64,000 nucleotides of DNA from Maritimibacter alkaliphilus (GCF_019801605.1 NZ_JAHVIT010000008.1:35713-99712), one strand, 5' to 3'. Shown: positions 53,340-63,418, counted from the first letter of the stretch. Numbers and translations: made by a program. Notes: generated by a model from the letters alone, not told the origin.

Positions 53340-54107
53340 ATGAAAGTCGACATCAACTCGGACCTCGGCGAAAGCTACGGTCGCTGGACGCTGGGTGATG
53401 ACGAAGGGATGATGAAGATCATCTCCTCCGCCAACGTGGCCTGCGGCTACCATGGCGGCGACGCCCTGACGATGACGCGCTGCGTCGAACTGGCCAAGGA
53501 ACACGGCGTGGCGCTCGGCTCTCACTGCGGCCTGCCGGACCTGCTGGGCTTTGGCCGGGTGCCGATGGACATCGACCCGCGCGTCCTGTCGAGGCATTTC
53601 CTCTACCAGCACGGCGCACTGGAGGCGATCGCCAAGGTCGGCGGCTACCCGGTCAGCCACTGCTCGACCCATGGCGCCATGGGCGAAATGGGCCGCCGCA
53701 ACCCGGACTACGACGATTTCTTCTTCGAGATGATGGCCAAGTTCAATCCCGAGCTGAAGACCAGCGTCATCGCCGGGTCCATGGCCGAGAAGATGGCCCA
53801 GAAACATGGCCTCGCCACCGTCGGCAAGGTCTTTGCCGACCGCGCCTATGACGATGAGGGCAACCTCGTGAACCGCAAGGTTCCGAACTCGGTCATCCAT
53901 GACCTCGACGAGGTGCAGCGCCGCATCGTCCAGTTCCTCGACGACGAGAGCTTCACCACCATCACCGGCGGCAAGGTCAGGTTCAAAGGCGCCCGCTCGA
54001 TCCTCGTGCATTCCGACACGACGGGCGCGGTGGAGATCGCGCAGGCCGTGCGCGACGCGATCGAGGGCGGAGGCGGCGAAGTCGTGCCCTTCACCGAACT
54101 CTGCTGA
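53340..54107 (+). CDS. pxpA: PxpA / LamB-YcsF family protein
   Basis: 255 residues. The family opening KVDINSDLGESYGRW is followed by IISSANVACGYHGGD and VALGSHCGLPDLLGFGR. LamB/YcsF proteins have a polysaccharide-deacetylase-like TIM-barrel fold and are the A subunit of bacterial 5-oxoprolinase. The start follows ACAGGAGAGAG. Its presence after PxpB and PxpC completes a PxpABC set, supporting hydrolysis of a lactam. Confidence 0.9.
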   Translation: MKVDINSDLGESYGRWTLGDDEGMMKIISSANVACGYHGGDALTMTRCVELAKEHGVALGSHCGLPDLLGFGRVPMDIDPRVLSRHFLYQHGALEAIAKVGGYPVSHCSTHGAMGEMGRRNPDYDDFFFEMMAKFNPELKTSVIAGSMAEKMAQKHGLATVGKVFADRAYDDEGNLVNRKVPNSVIHDLDEVQRRIVQFLDDESFTTITGGKVRFKGARSILVHSDTTGAVEIAQAVRDAIEGGGGEVVPFTELC

Positions 54108-54189
54108 CCCGCGAAGACGCTTTCATGGATGGGCGCGCGGCAGGGAGGACGCGCGCACCATCTCCCCCATCACGGACGACCCTGACCCC

Positions 54190-55143
54190 ATGCCCCTCAC
54201 CGACAAACGCCCCGTTCTCATCATCGCCGCCGACATGACCCCGGCCAACTACGCCCGGCTGGAAGAGCATTTCACCTGCCTTTCCGCCCGGACCGAGGAA
54301 GAGCGCTTCGAGATCGCCCGCACCCGCGGCGCCGAGATCGACGGCATCGTGATGAACGGCAATATCGCGATCCCCGGCAGCCTGATCGACCTGCTGCCAA
54401 ACCTCTCGATCATCTCGGCGCAGGGCGTGGGCTACGAGGGCATCGACCTGCCCGCCGCCCGGGCCCGCAACCTCGCGCTGAGCCATGGACCGGGCACCAA
54501 TGCCGATACCGTGGCGGACCATGCCCTCACCCTGATGCTGGCCGTGCTGCGCGAGATCCCCAACAATGACGCGCTTGTCCGGGAAGGCCGCTGGCGCGAT
54601 TTCCGCGTCTTGCACCCGATGGCGACCGGCAAGACCGTCGGCATCCTCGGCATGGGCGACATCGGCAGCCGGATCGCGAAACGCTGTGCCGGTTTCGACA
54701 TGGAGATCGCCTATCACAACCGGCGCGAAAAGCCCGGCACGCCCTATCGATACGTGGCGAGCGTCGAGCAGCTGGCGGCCGAGGTCGACGTGCTGATCGA
54801 CGTGCTGCCGGGCGGGGCCGCCACCCGGCACATCGTGGATGCCGGGGTGCTGGCCGCCCTCGGCCCGCAGGGCGTCCTCGTGAACATCGGGCGCGGCGTG
54901 ACCGTGGACACCGAGGCGCTGATGGACGCGCTCGAGAACGGCACGATCCTCGGCGCGGGCCTCGACGTGGTCGAGAGCGAGCCCAATCTGCCCGCCCGCC
55001 TGAAGGCGCTGCGCAACGTCGTGCTCACCCCTCATATCGGCGGGCTCAGCCCCGAGGCGACGCTCAACGCCAACCGGATGCTGATCGCCAACCTGCGTGC
55101 CCATTTCGCAGGCCGCCCGCTGGAGACACCGATTCCGGCCTGA
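54190..55143 (+). CDS. D-2-hydroxyacid dehydrogenase (GhrB-like)
   Basis: 317 residues with the NAD(P) motif GKTVGILGMGDIGSRIA and catalytic Arg235 (NIGRGVTVD), Glu264 (VVESEP) and His282 (LTPHIGG). It reduces a 2-oxoacid such as glyoxylate or hydroxypyruvate, and would fit as the step after transamination by the aminotransferase of the same unit. The start at 54190 is the first ATG matching the family; 82 bases separate it from pxpA. Confidence 0.92.
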   Translation: MPLTDKRPVLIIAADMTPANYARLEEHFTCLSARTEEERFEIARTRGAEIDGIVMNGNIAIPGSLIDLLPNLSIISAQGVGYEGIDLPAARARNLALSHGPGTNADTVADHALTLMLAVLREIPNNDALVREGRWRDFRVLHPMATGKTVGILGMGDIGSRIAKRCAGFDMEIAYHNRREKPGTPYRYVASVEQLAAEVDVLIDVLPGGAATRHIVDAGVLAALGPQGVLVNIGRGVTVDTEALMDALENGTILGAGLDVVESEPNLPARLKALRNVVLTPHIGGLSPEATLNANRMLIANLRAHFAGRPLETPIPA

Positions 55144-55338
55144 GGCTGCGACCGCCCAAATCGCGCGCAGGAACCGCCCGCGACTTGGGCAGAATTGACG
55201 ACAATGGGGGGCGTTCGCTGAAGATTTCACCGACAGCGACCCGCCACCCCGACAACGGTGGTGAAAACTTGAGCCGTCCCCCGCGGACCGCCAAACTCGG
55301 GGAAATAAGGTGGTTACGGGAGGGCAAGGAAGACCGTC

Positions 55339-56277
55339 ATGCCCACTCTCAAGCAAATCGAAGCCGTACACTGGATCGTGCAGACCGGGAGCTTCCTTGC
55401 CGCGTCGAGGCGGCTGAACGCGACCCAGTCCACCATCTCGAAACGGGTGCGCGAGATCGAGGAAGAACTGGGCGGCCCCCTGCTCTGCCGGACCGGGGCC
55501 CGGGTCACGCTGACCCCGCGCGGCGAAACGCTGGAGCCGCTCTTCGCCCAGATGCTGGCGCTTCAGGACGAGGTGAAACTGCGCAGCTCCTCCCTTCAGG
55601 AAGACGAGGGCCGCAGGAGCCGCGAGCGCATCCTGCGCATCGGGCTGAGCGAGGTCGCCGGGTTCGAACTGGCTCCGACCCTCGGCGAGGCCGTCCGCCG
55701 GATGCGACCCGACCTCAGGATCATCCCGCAGATCACCCTGCCCGCGTCGGACCTGCAGGCACAGCTTGAAGCGGGCGCGCTCGACATGATCATCGTGCCC
55801 TCGACCGTGGTGTCGCAGGGCCTTCACAGCCGCGCCGTCGGTCAACGCGAATTCATCTGGGCCGCGACCGCCGGGATCGACCTGCCCGCGACCCGCCCGC
55901 TGGGGCCCGAGGCTCTTGGTGCGCTGCCCATCGCCTCGCCCCCGGAAACCACCGCGGGCTTCCATGCGCTGCGCCATTCTCTCGTGGACGGGCCGCTGCA
56001 TCCGGCGGTGATATGCAACGCGTTTTCCACGATGTTCTACATGGCCCGCAAGATCGACCTCGTGGTCTACGGCCCCGAGACGATGCTCGCCTCCGAGATC
56101 GCCGATGGCTACCTCGAGCGGATCGAGACGCTCTGGCCGATGCTGCCGATCACCTATGTCGCGGCCACCCGCCCGGAAGACCGCCGCTCGCAGGACCTGA
56201 TGCTGGTCGCGACCGTCGCCAAGCAGCTCTTCTCTCTGCCAAGCGCCGGAGAAACCTATGAAATCGCAGCTGAATGA
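55339..56277 (+). CDS. LysR-family transcriptional regulator
   Basis: 312 residues: helix-turn-helix (GSFLAASRRLNATQSTISKR, then VREIEEELGG) and an effector domain. It is not closely related to the two paralogous LysRs farther left. It lies between the pxp unit and the second hyuAB-TRAP operon, which it probably controls. The ATG follows GGGAGGGCAAGGAAGA. Confidence 0.9.
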   Translation: MPTLKQIEAVHWIVQTGSFLAASRRLNATQSTISKRVREIEEELGGPLLCRTGARVTLTPRGETLEPLFAQMLALQDEVKLRSSSLQEDEGRRSRERILRIGLSEVAGFELAPTLGEAVRRMRPDLRIIPQITLPASDLQAQLEAGALDMIIVPSTVVSQGLHSRAVGQREFIWAATAGIDLPATRPLGPEALGALPIASPPETTAGFHALRHSLVDGPLHPAVICNAFSTMFYMARKIDLVVYGPETMLASEIADGYLERIETLWPMLPITYVAATRPEDRRSQDLMLVATVAKQLFSLPSAGETYEIAAE

Positions 56278-56461
56278 GAGTTGCCGGAAAGCGATGGGGC
56301 AAATGAATTTATTTCGTTTTTCATCACGACCGCCGGATGCAAAGCTCCCCTGATCCACGGGTCTCCTGCCCCGGAAGAAGGCCCCGGAAGACGGCCCTGA
56401 AAGGCGGACCCACACCGGCCTGAAGGGCGACCATTCCCGCTTCGCGACACAAAGGACCACC

Positions 56462-58549
56462 ATGCTGACAGCCCCTCATATCCGACTGGCCGCCGATATC
56501 GGAGGGACCTTCACCGACGTGGTGCTGGACGTGGATGGCACGCGCAGCTCGCGCAAGGTCCTGACGACCCCGGCCGCCCCCGAGGACGGGATGCTCTATG
56601 GCATGGAACTGGCGCTGCAGGACGCGGGGCTGATGTTCTCGGACGTGGCGACCATCGTGCACGGCACGACGCTGGCGACCAATGCCATCATCGAGCGCCG
56701 TGGCGCCGTGACGGCCCTGGTGGGGACCGAAGGGTTCCGCGACATCCTCGACATCGGGACCGAAAGCCGTTTCAGCCAGTACGACCTGATGCTGGTGAAA
56801 CCCTCGCCGCTGGCCCCGCGCGAGCGCCGCTATTCCCTGCCCGAGCGGATCGACGCCACCGGCAAGGTGCAGCAGCCCTTGGACGAGGCGGCGGTGCATG
56901 CCCTCGCGCAGACACTCGCAGATGACGGGATCGAAGCGGTAGCGATCTGCTTCCTGCATGCCTACCGCAACCCGGAGCATGAGATCCGCGCCGGAGAAAT
57001 CCTGCGCGCCGCGCTGCCGGGGGTGTCGATCACCCTCAGCCACGAAGTCTGCCCCGAGGTGCGCGAGTACGAACGTGCCTCGACCGCCGTGGCGAACGCC
57101 TATGTCCAGCCGCTGATGAGCGGCTACCTCGGCCGGATGGCCGACCAGCTGCGCACCCGCCAGTTCCGCGGCGCGACCTACCTCGTCACCTCGGGCGGCG
57201 GGCTGACCTCGCTGGAGACGGCACAGCAATACCCGGTGCGGCTGGTGGAATCCGGCCCGGCCGGCGGCGCGATCTTTGCCGCGCAGGTGGCCATGCAGGC
57301 CGAGGCCGGCAATGTCGTCAGCTTCGACATGGGCGGCACCACCGCCAAGATCTGCCTGATCGAGAACGGCGAACCGGCCACCTCGCGCGTGTTCGAAGTC
57401 GACCGCACCGCGCGCTTCATGAAGGGCTCGGGCCTGCCGCTGCGCATTCCGGTGATCGAGATGGTCGAGATCGGCGCGGGCGGCGGCTCCATCGCGCATC
57501 TGGATTCGATGGGGCAGATCGCCGTGGGGCCGGAAAGCGCCTCTTCCGTGCCGGGCCCGGCCGCCTATGACCGGGGCGGTGACCGCCCGACGGTGACCGA
57601 CAGCGACGTGGTGCTGGGGCTGATCTCGCCCGAGGGTTTCGCCAACGGCACGATGACCCTGCGCCCGGACCTGTCGCGCGCCGCGCTGTCGCGCGACGTG
57701 GGCGATGCGCTTGGCCTGACGCCGGAACATGCGGCCCATGCGATCTATGAAATGGTGTGCGAGAACATGGCCTCGGCGGCGCGGATGCACGCGGCGGAAT
57801 GCGGCGTGGCGCTGGACGGGGCGACGATGATCGCCTTTGGCGGGGCCGCCCCCCTGCACGCCGCGCGGCTGGCCGAGAAGACGCAGGTGACGCGCATCCT
57901 GATCCCGGCCAATGCCGGCGTCGGGTCTGCAGTGGGCTTCCTGACCGCGCCCGTCGCCTATGAGATCACCCGCTCGCGGCCCATGCGGCTGGACGAGACC
58001 TTCGACGCACCCGCACTGACCGAGATGTTTGCCGAAATGCGCGCGCAGGCCCGCGCATTGGTGGAACCGGGGGCACAGGGAGCACCGCTCTTTGAACGGA
58101 TCGTCGGCTATATGCGCTATCAGGGGCAAGGCCATGAGATCGCGGTCGAAATGCCTGCCGAGGGGCTGGATGCCGAGGCCCTGCGCGCCGTCCGCGCCGC
58201 CTTCGAGACGGAGTACGAACGCCAGTTCGCCCGCGCCCTGCCCAATGCGGGGATCGAGGCGATCACCTGGTCCGTCCTCGTCTCGACCCACCCCAGTCGC
58301 CCCGATCCCGCCGGTCCTGCCGGCACCGGCACGGCGCCCGAGCCGGTCGAGACGCGCAAGTTCTACGATGGCCGGTCCAAATCTTTCGTCGACCTGCCCG
58401 CCTATGACCGTACCGCGCTTTCGGCGGGTGGCACCATCAGCGGCCCCGCCGTCATCACCGAGATCGAGACGACCACATTCGTCTCCTCCGCCTTCACCGC
58501 CCACGTGGACGGGGCAGGCTGCATCGTGCTTGAGAAGAAGGAGGGCTGA
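56462..58549 (+). CDS. hyuA: hydantoinase/oxoprolinase family protein, subunit A (copy 2)
   Basis: 695 residues with LAADIGGTFTDVVLDVDG, HGTTLATNAIIERRGAV, SFDMGGTTAKICLIENG and AGVGSAVGFLTAPVAYEIT. It is homologous to the HyuA at 43917 throughout but divergent enough for a separate substrate. The start follows AAAGGACC. With the HyuB just behind it and a TRAP transporter, it forms an uptake-and-hydrolysis operon. Confidence 0.93.
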   Translation: MLTAPHIRLAADIGGTFTDVVLDVDGTRSSRKVLTTPAAPEDGMLYGMELALQDAGLMFSDVATIVHGTTLATNAIIERRGAVTALVGTEGFRDILDIGTESRFSQYDLMLVKPSPLAPRERRYSLPERIDATGKVQQPLDEAAVHALAQTLADDGIEAVAICFLHAYRNPEHEIRAGEILRAALPGVSITLSHEVCPEVREYERASTAVANAYVQPLMSGYLGRMADQLRTRQFRGATYLVTSGGGLTSLETAQQYPVRLVESGPAGGAIFAAQVAMQAEAGNVVSFDMGGTTAKICLIENGEPATSRVFEVDRTARFMKGSGLPLRIPVIEMVEIGAGGGSIAHLDSMGQIAVGPESASSVPGPAAYDRGGDRPTVTDSDVVLGLISPEGFANGTMTLRPDLSRAALSRDVGDALGLTPEHAAHAIYEMVCENMASAARMHAAECGVALDGATMIAFGGAAPLHAARLAEKTQVTRILIPANAGVGSAVGFLTAPVAYEITRSRPMRLDETFDAPALTEMFAEMRAQARALVEPGAQGAPLFERIVGYMRYQGQGHEIAVEMPAEGLDAEALRAVRAAFETEYERQFARALPNAGIEAITWSVLVSTHPSRPDPAGPAGTGTAPEPVETRKFYDGRSKSFVDLPAYDRTALSAGGTISGPAVITEIETTTFVSSAFTAHVDGAGCIVLEKKEG

Positions 58550-58552
58550 GCC

Positions 58553-60202
58553 ATGACTGCCCAGCAACCTGCACAACCCGATGTCATCGACATGCAGATC
58601 ATGTGGAACCGCCTTGTCGCCGTCGTGGGCGAGCAGGCGCAGACCCTGATCCGCACCGCCTTCTCCGCCATCGTGCGCGAATGCGAGGATATCTCGGCAG
58701 GCATCTTCGACCTTGAGGGGCGCATGATCGCACAGGCCGTCACCGGCACGCCGGGGCACGTGAACTCGATGGCGCTGTCTGTCGGGCATTTCCTGCGCCA
58801 CTTCCCGCTGGAGGACATGAAAGAGGGCGACGCCTTCATCACCAACGACCCGTGGATGGGCACCGGGCACCTGAACGATTTCGTCATCACCACGCCCGCC
58901 TTCTACAAGGGCAAGGTGGTGGCGCTCTTCTCCTGCACCAGCCACCTGATGGATATCGGCGGCCTTGGCAGCGGGCCGGAGGCAACGGATGTCTTCATGG
59001 AAGGCCTCTACATCCCGATGCTCAAGCTCTTTGACGAGGGCCGCGTCAACGAAACGCTGATGGCGATGATCCGCGCCAACACGCGCCTGCCCGTGGACAC
59101 CGAGGGCGACACCTATTCGCTGGCCGCCTGCAACGAGGTCGGGGCCAAGGCTCTTGTCCAGATGATGGAAGAATTCGGCATCGACGACCTGAGCGCGCTG
59201 TCGGATTACATCATCGACCGCTCGCAGGAGGCGGTGCTGGCCAATGTCGCCAAGCTGCCGCAGGGCTGCTGGAGCTATTCCATGATGACCGACGGGTTCG
59301 AGAACCCGATCGAGCTGACCGGGACGCTGACCATCTCGGACGACGGCATCCACATGGATTACACCGGCACCTCGCCGCTTTCGGGGCGCGGGATCAATGT
59401 GCCGCTGGCCTATACGACGGCCTACACGGTCTTTGGCCTTGGCTGCGTGGTCGCCTCGGACATTCCGAACAACGCGGGCTCTCTGGCGCCGCTGACCGTC
59501 TCGGCACCGGAGAACTGCATACTGAACGCACTGAAACCCGCGCCGGTGGCCAGCCGCCATATCCTCGGACAGATGCTGCCCGACGTGGTCTATGGCTGCC
59601 TGCGGCAGGCGGTGCCGGACCTTGTGCCCGCGGAAGGGACCTCCTGCATCTGGAACATCACGGTGCGCGGACGCCGCACCAGCGGGCCCGACAAGGGGCG
59701 CAACTACGCGCTTGCCATCACCACCAACGGCGGCACCGGCGGACGCCCGGGGCTGGACGGGCTGTCCGCCACGGCCTTCCCCTCGGGCGTGCATGGCACA
59801 CCGGTCGAAGTGGCCGAGATCCTCTCGCCGCTGATGTTCCGCCGCAAGGAATTGCGCCCGGACAGCGCGGGCGACGGGGCCAGCCGCGGCGGGTTCGGTC
59901 AGAACATGGAACTGGTGAACACCGAGGACAGCGACTTCGAACTGCTGGCCGCCTTCGACCGCGTCACCTATCCGCCGCGCGGACAGTTGGGCGGCAAGGA
60001 CGGGGCCGCGGGCGTCGTCACCCTGTCCTCGGGCCGACCGCTTGGCACCAAGGGGACGCAGGTCATCCGTGCCGGCGACACCCTCATTCTCGCCACGCCG
60101 GGTGGCGGCGGCCTTGGCGATCCGGCCGACCGCCCGCAGGCCGCCCGCGATGCCGATGTCTCTGCCGGGCTGATCACCGCCAAGGGGGTCGCCGCAGAGT
60201 AG
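58553..60202 (+). CDS. hyuB: hydantoinase/oxoprolinase family protein, subunit B (copy 2)
   Basis: 549 residues: VGEQAQTLIRTAFSAIVREC, TNDPWMGTGHLNDFVITTPA, ASDIPNNAGSLAPLTVSAPE, GFGQNMELV and a glycine-rich C-terminus (TPGGGGLGDPADRP). Catalytic partner of the HyuA at 56462; AAGGAGGG precedes its ATG and only three bases separate the genes. Confidence 0.93.
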   Translation: MTAQQPAQPDVIDMQIMWNRLVAVVGEQAQTLIRTAFSAIVRECEDISAGIFDLEGRMIAQAVTGTPGHVNSMALSVGHFLRHFPLEDMKEGDAFITNDPWMGTGHLNDFVITTPAFYKGKVVALFSCTSHLMDIGGLGSGPEATDVFMEGLYIPMLKLFDEGRVNETLMAMIRANTRLPVDTEGDTYSLAACNEVGAKALVQMMEEFGIDDLSALSDYIIDRSQEAVLANVAKLPQGCWSYSMMTDGFENPIELTGTLTISDDGIHMDYTGTSPLSGRGINVPLAYTTAYTVFGLGCVVASDIPNNAGSLAPLTVSAPENCILNALKPAPVASRHILGQMLPDVVYGCLRQAVPDLVPAEGTSCIWNITVRGRRTSGPDKGRNYALAITTNGGTGGRPGLDGLSATAFPSGVHGTPVEVAEILSPLMFRRKELRPDSAGDGASRGGFGQNMELVNTEDSDFELLAAFDRVTYPPRGQLGGKDGAAGVVTLSSGRPLGTKGTQVIRAGDTLILATPGGGGLGDPADRPQAARDADVSAGLITAKGVAAE

Positions 60203-60324
60203 CCGCAGACCAAGCGAACAGCGTGACCGGCCATCCCGGTCACGTTCCCGCCGGCCCTGCCGGCACCAACCCGAACCGGCACAAGCCGGAACCAATCATA
60301 AAAGTCTCAACAGAGGACCACATC

Positions 60325-61329
60325 ATGTCTATGACCCGCCGTTCCTTCATGGCCACCACCGCCATGACCCTGACCGCGCTTGCACTGACCGGCACCGCCG
60401 CCCTCGCGGACACCACGCTGGACCTGTCCACGCCCTGGCCCGATGGCAACTTCCACACCACCACCGTCACCGACTTCGCCGAGGCCGTCAGCGCCGCGAC
60501 CGAAGGCCGCGTGAAGATCACCATCCACTCGGGTGGCTCGATGGGCTTCAAGGGGCCGGAACTGATGGCCGCGCTGCGGGATGGCCTCGTGCCGATGGCC
60601 GACGTGCCCACCTTCCAGCAGATCGGCGAAGAGCCCCTGCTCGGCATCAACACCGTGCCCTTCCTGCTGTCGTCCTTCGACGACCTGACGATCATGCAGA
60701 AGATCGCGATGCCGAAGTACGAAGAGATCGCGGACCGCAACAACATCAAGTTCCTCTACTTCGTGCCGTGGCCGACCCAGTACCTGCACCTGAAAGAGCC
60801 GATCGAGTCGCTGGACGCCCTGAAGGGTCAGCGTATCCGGGCCGCCGAGAAGGGCGCAGCCGACCTCGCCAACTCGCTGGGCGCCTCGGGCGTCGTGATG
60901 CCCTGGGGCGAAGTCGTCCCCGCCCTCGCGTCGGGCCGTCTCGAAGGCGTTCTGACCTCGGCCTCCTCGGCTGTCGACGGGCGCTTCTGGGAGTTCATGA
61001 AGGTCTCCTACCGCACCGCGCACACCCTCTCGGTCGAGGCGGTTGCCATCTCGCTCGACGCGTGGAACGGCATCGACGCGGCCGACCAGGAGGCGATCAT
61101 GGAACTGGCCGCCGAAAAGCAGGCCGAATACTGGGAGGTCGCTGCGGCCGATGACGCCAAGAGCACCGCGACGCTGGAAGAGAACGGCATGCAGGTCGTG
61201 GACGTTCCGGCCGAGATGATGACCGAGATGCGCTCGCGTGCGGCCGAGTTCATCGAGGAATTCGAAACCCGCGTGCCGGAGTCCGAACCCCTGATCAAGG
61301 CGTTCCTGGCCGAGACCGGTCGGTCCTGA
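60325..61329 (+). CDS. dctP: TRAP transporter substrate-binding protein (DctP)
   Basis: 334 residues with a leader carrying twin arginines (MTRRSFMATTAMTL) and the DctP fold: DLSTPWPDGNFHTTTVTDFA, a VKITIHSGGSMGFKGPE block, and the signature region LKGQRIRAAEKGAADLANSL containing the arginine that binds substrate carboxylate. It delivers an organic acid to DctQM. The start follows AGAGGACC. Confidence 0.93.
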   Translation: MSMTRRSFMATTAMTLTALALTGTAALADTTLDLSTPWPDGNFHTTTVTDFAEAVSAATEGRVKITIHSGGSMGFKGPELMAALRDGLVPMADVPTFQQIGEEPLLGINTVPFLLSSFDDLTIMQKIAMPKYEEIADRNNIKFLYFVPWPTQYLHLKEPIESLDALKGQRIRAAEKGAADLANSLGASGVVMPWGEVVPALASGRLEGVLTSASSAVDGRFWEFMKVSYRTAHTLSVEAVAISLDAWNGIDAADQEAIMELAAEKQAEYWEVAAADDAKSTATLEENGMQVVDVPAEMMTEMRSRAAEFIEEFETRVPESEPLIKAFLAETGRS

Positions 61330-61331
61330 GC

Positions 61332-61970
61332 ATGTCCGAAACTTCGGAAACCGGCGCCGGAGCTTGCGGCGCCGCCTCCGCCAGGAAGGAGACCGGGCTT
61401 GTCGCCCGGCTCCTTCAGGTGACCGACGGGCTGGCCATGGTCAGCGCCGTGCTGGCCATCCTCTTCATCCTCGGGCCGATCGTGCTGATCCTCTATGGCA
61501 CCGTGATGGGACAGGTCGTGCGCTACTTCCCGAATGTCAGCGTGGACCTGAGCGGCAACTGGGAATGGTCGGCCTACATGATGGGCGCCTGCTTCCTGCT
61601 TTCGGCCGCCGCCGCCGTGCCCGCCGCAGGCCACGTGCGGGTGTCGATCCTCGTCGGGCGCCTCAAGGGCCCTGCCCTGCTCGCGACCGAGATCCTCGCC
61701 ACGCTGGTGGCTGTCGCCTTTGCCATCTTCCTCTTCGATGCGCTCCTCGGGGCCACGATGACCGCCATTTCGCGCGGCCAGAAATCCGCCGGCACCCTGA
61801 CGCCGCTGTGGATTCCCAACTCCATGATGACCTTCGGCGCCTTCATGATCGCGGTGCAGTTCTGCGCCCGCCTGCTGCGCCTGCTGACCGGGCGTCCGGG
61901 CGACGACCGCCTGTTCATGGAAGACCCCGAGCCCGAAGACAGCGACGGCATCCCCGTCGAGCATCACTGA
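61332..61970 (+). CDS. dctQ: TRAP transporter small permease (DctQ)
   Basis: 212 residues with four hydrophobic segments (VSAVLAILFILGPIVLILYG, ASYMM-type segment WSAYMMGACFLLSAAAAVP, LATLVAVAFAIFLF, MMTFGAFMIAVQF) and the GHVRVSILV loop typical of DctQ. The soluble tails are charged. Two bases follow the dctP stop. Confidence 0.9.
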   Translation: MSETSETGAGACGAASARKETGLVARLLQVTDGLAMVSAVLAILFILGPIVLILYGTVMGQVVRYFPNVSVDLSGNWEWSAYMMGACFLLSAAAAVPAAGHVRVSILVGRLKGPALLATEILATLVAVAFAIFLFDALLGATMTAISRGQKSAGTLTPLWIPNSMMTFGAFMIAVQFCARLLRLLTGRPGDDRLFMEDPEPEDSDGIPVEHH

Positions 61971-61983
61971 AAAGGACACGCAC

Positions 61984-63285
61984 ATGACTGCTGTTGTCGG
62001 AACCATGATCGCGGTCCTCTTCGGCCTGCTCTCGCTGGGGACATGGGTGGGGATCACGCTGGTGGTCACCTCGATCGTGCTTCTCTGGGCCTTTCGCAAC
62101 ATCCCGATGGACAAGCTGATCGCGCAGTACTCGGTCACGATCCTGACCACGCCGGAACTGCTGGCGCTGCCGCTCTTCATCCTCATGGGCGAATTCCTGT
62201 TCCGCACGCGCCTGTCGCGGTCGCTGTTCAACGGCCTGTCGCCGCTGGCCGCGCTGCTGCCGGGCCGCCTGCTGCACGTGAACATCGCGGGCTGCACCCT
62301 GTTCGCCGCCATCTCGGGCTCCTCCGCAGCCACCACGCAGGTCGTCGGGCGCATCTCGCTGAGCGAGCTGGAAAAACGCGGCTACTCGCGGCGCATCGCC
62401 ATCGGCTCTCTGGCCGGTGCGGGCACGCTGGGCTTCCTGATCCCGCCGTCCTCGATGATGATCATCTACGGCGTTCTGGCCGAGGAATCCGTGCTGTCGC
62501 TCTTCACCGCGGGGCTCCTGCCGGGGCTGCTGCTGGCGGGCTCCTTCATGGCCTGGATCATGATCGAGACCACCCTCGACAAGTCCCTCCTGCCCGAGAA
62601 ATCGGACGAGGAAGCCAACATGTCGATGGGCCAGCGGATTGCCGCATTGAGGGAACTCGGCCCGACCCTGTTCCTGATCCTCTGCGTTCTGGGGTCGATG
62701 TATTCCGGCCTCGCCACCCCGTCCGAGGCCGCCGCCGTCGGCGTCGTGGGCGCGGTCATCGTGACCGCCGTGCAGGGCGAGTTGACGCGCACCACCCTGC
62801 GGCTCGTGGCGATCGGCACGGTCAAGACCACCGGCATGATGGCGATGATCCTGCTGGGCGCCTCGATCCTCGGCAACGCGGCGGCCTTCCTCGGCATCCC
62901 GCGTTACATCACCGAGGTGGTCAGCAGCTACGAGATGTCCCAGCTGACGCTGATCTTCATCCTGACGCTGGTCTACCTCGTGCTGGGCTGCTTCCTCGAC
63001 GGCTTCTCGCTGATCGTGCTGACGCTGCCCATGGTGCTGCCACTGGTGGAGGCCGCGGGCTTCGACAAACTGTGGTTCGGGATCTACGTGGTGATCGCCG
63101 TGGAACTGGCGCAGATCACGCCGCCGGTGGGCTTCAACCTCTTCGTGATCCAGAACATCACGCAGGAACCGCTGGGGCGGATCGCCCGCATGGTGCTGCC
63201 CTACCTGCTGATCATGGTGGGTTTCGTCATGGTCCTGGCGGTCTTCCCGGGCATCGTCTACGTACTGCCCAACCTGCTGCTCTGA
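61984..63285 (+). CDS. dctM: TRAP transporter large permease (DctM)
   Basis: 433 residues, about 11-12 membrane segments. Family blocks include LLALPLFILMGEFLFRT, AAISGSSAATTQVVG, SLAGAGTLGFLIPPSSMMII and ITPPVGFNLFVIQNI. It forms the Na+-driven transport channel. AAAAGGACACG precedes the ATG. Last gene of the hyuAB-dctPQM operon. Confidence 0.95.
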   Translation: MTAVVGTMIAVLFGLLSLGTWVGITLVVTSIVLLWAFRNIPMDKLIAQYSVTILTTPELLALPLFILMGEFLFRTRLSRSLFNGLSPLAALLPGRLLHVNIAGCTLFAAISGSSAATTQVVGRISLSELEKRGYSRRIAIGSLAGAGTLGFLIPPSSMMIIYGVLAEESVLSLFTAGLLPGLLLAGSFMAWIMIETTLDKSLLPEKSDEEANMSMGQRIAALRELGPTLFLILCVLGSMYSGLATPSEAAAVGVVGAVIVTAVQGELTRTTLRLVAIGTVKTTGMMAMILLGASILGNAAAFLGIPRYITEVVSSYEMSQLTLIFILTLVYLVLGCFLDGFSLIVLTLPMVLPLVEAAGFDKLWFGIYVVIAVELAQITPPVGFNLFVIQNITQEPLGRIARMVLPYLLIMVGFVMVLAVFPGIVYVLPNLLL

Positions 63286-63290
63286 CGATC

Positions 63291-63327
63291 GGGACACTGG
63301 CGCGGGAGCCGTCCGCGCCGGTGTCCC
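63291..63327 (+). terminator. large hairpin after dctM
   Basis: GGGACACTGGCGCGG pairs with CCGCGCCGGTGTCCC (15-base stem, one G-T) around GAGCCGT, 5 bases after the dctM stop. No T-tract, but position and stability suggest it ends the TRAP operon. Confidence 0.7.
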
Positions 63328-63418
63328 CCCGGGGCACTCCAGTATCGACGCAGTGAAGCTGCCCTGTTGCGCAACTCGGCCGACGGCCGCTCCTGACCCT
63401 TCCCCGGGCCGACTTGTC

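Noticed and set aside
54091..56463. A 790-codon reverse frame
   Set aside because: Antisense to the 2-hydroxyacid dehydrogenase and LysR genes, with no domain and shadow-type composition.
56324..60295. A 1,323-codon open frame on the reverse strand
   Set aside because: It lies entirely opposite the well-supported hyuA-hyuB pair, has the Arg/Gly/His-rich composition typical of antisense frames in GC-rich DNA, and no recognisable domain.
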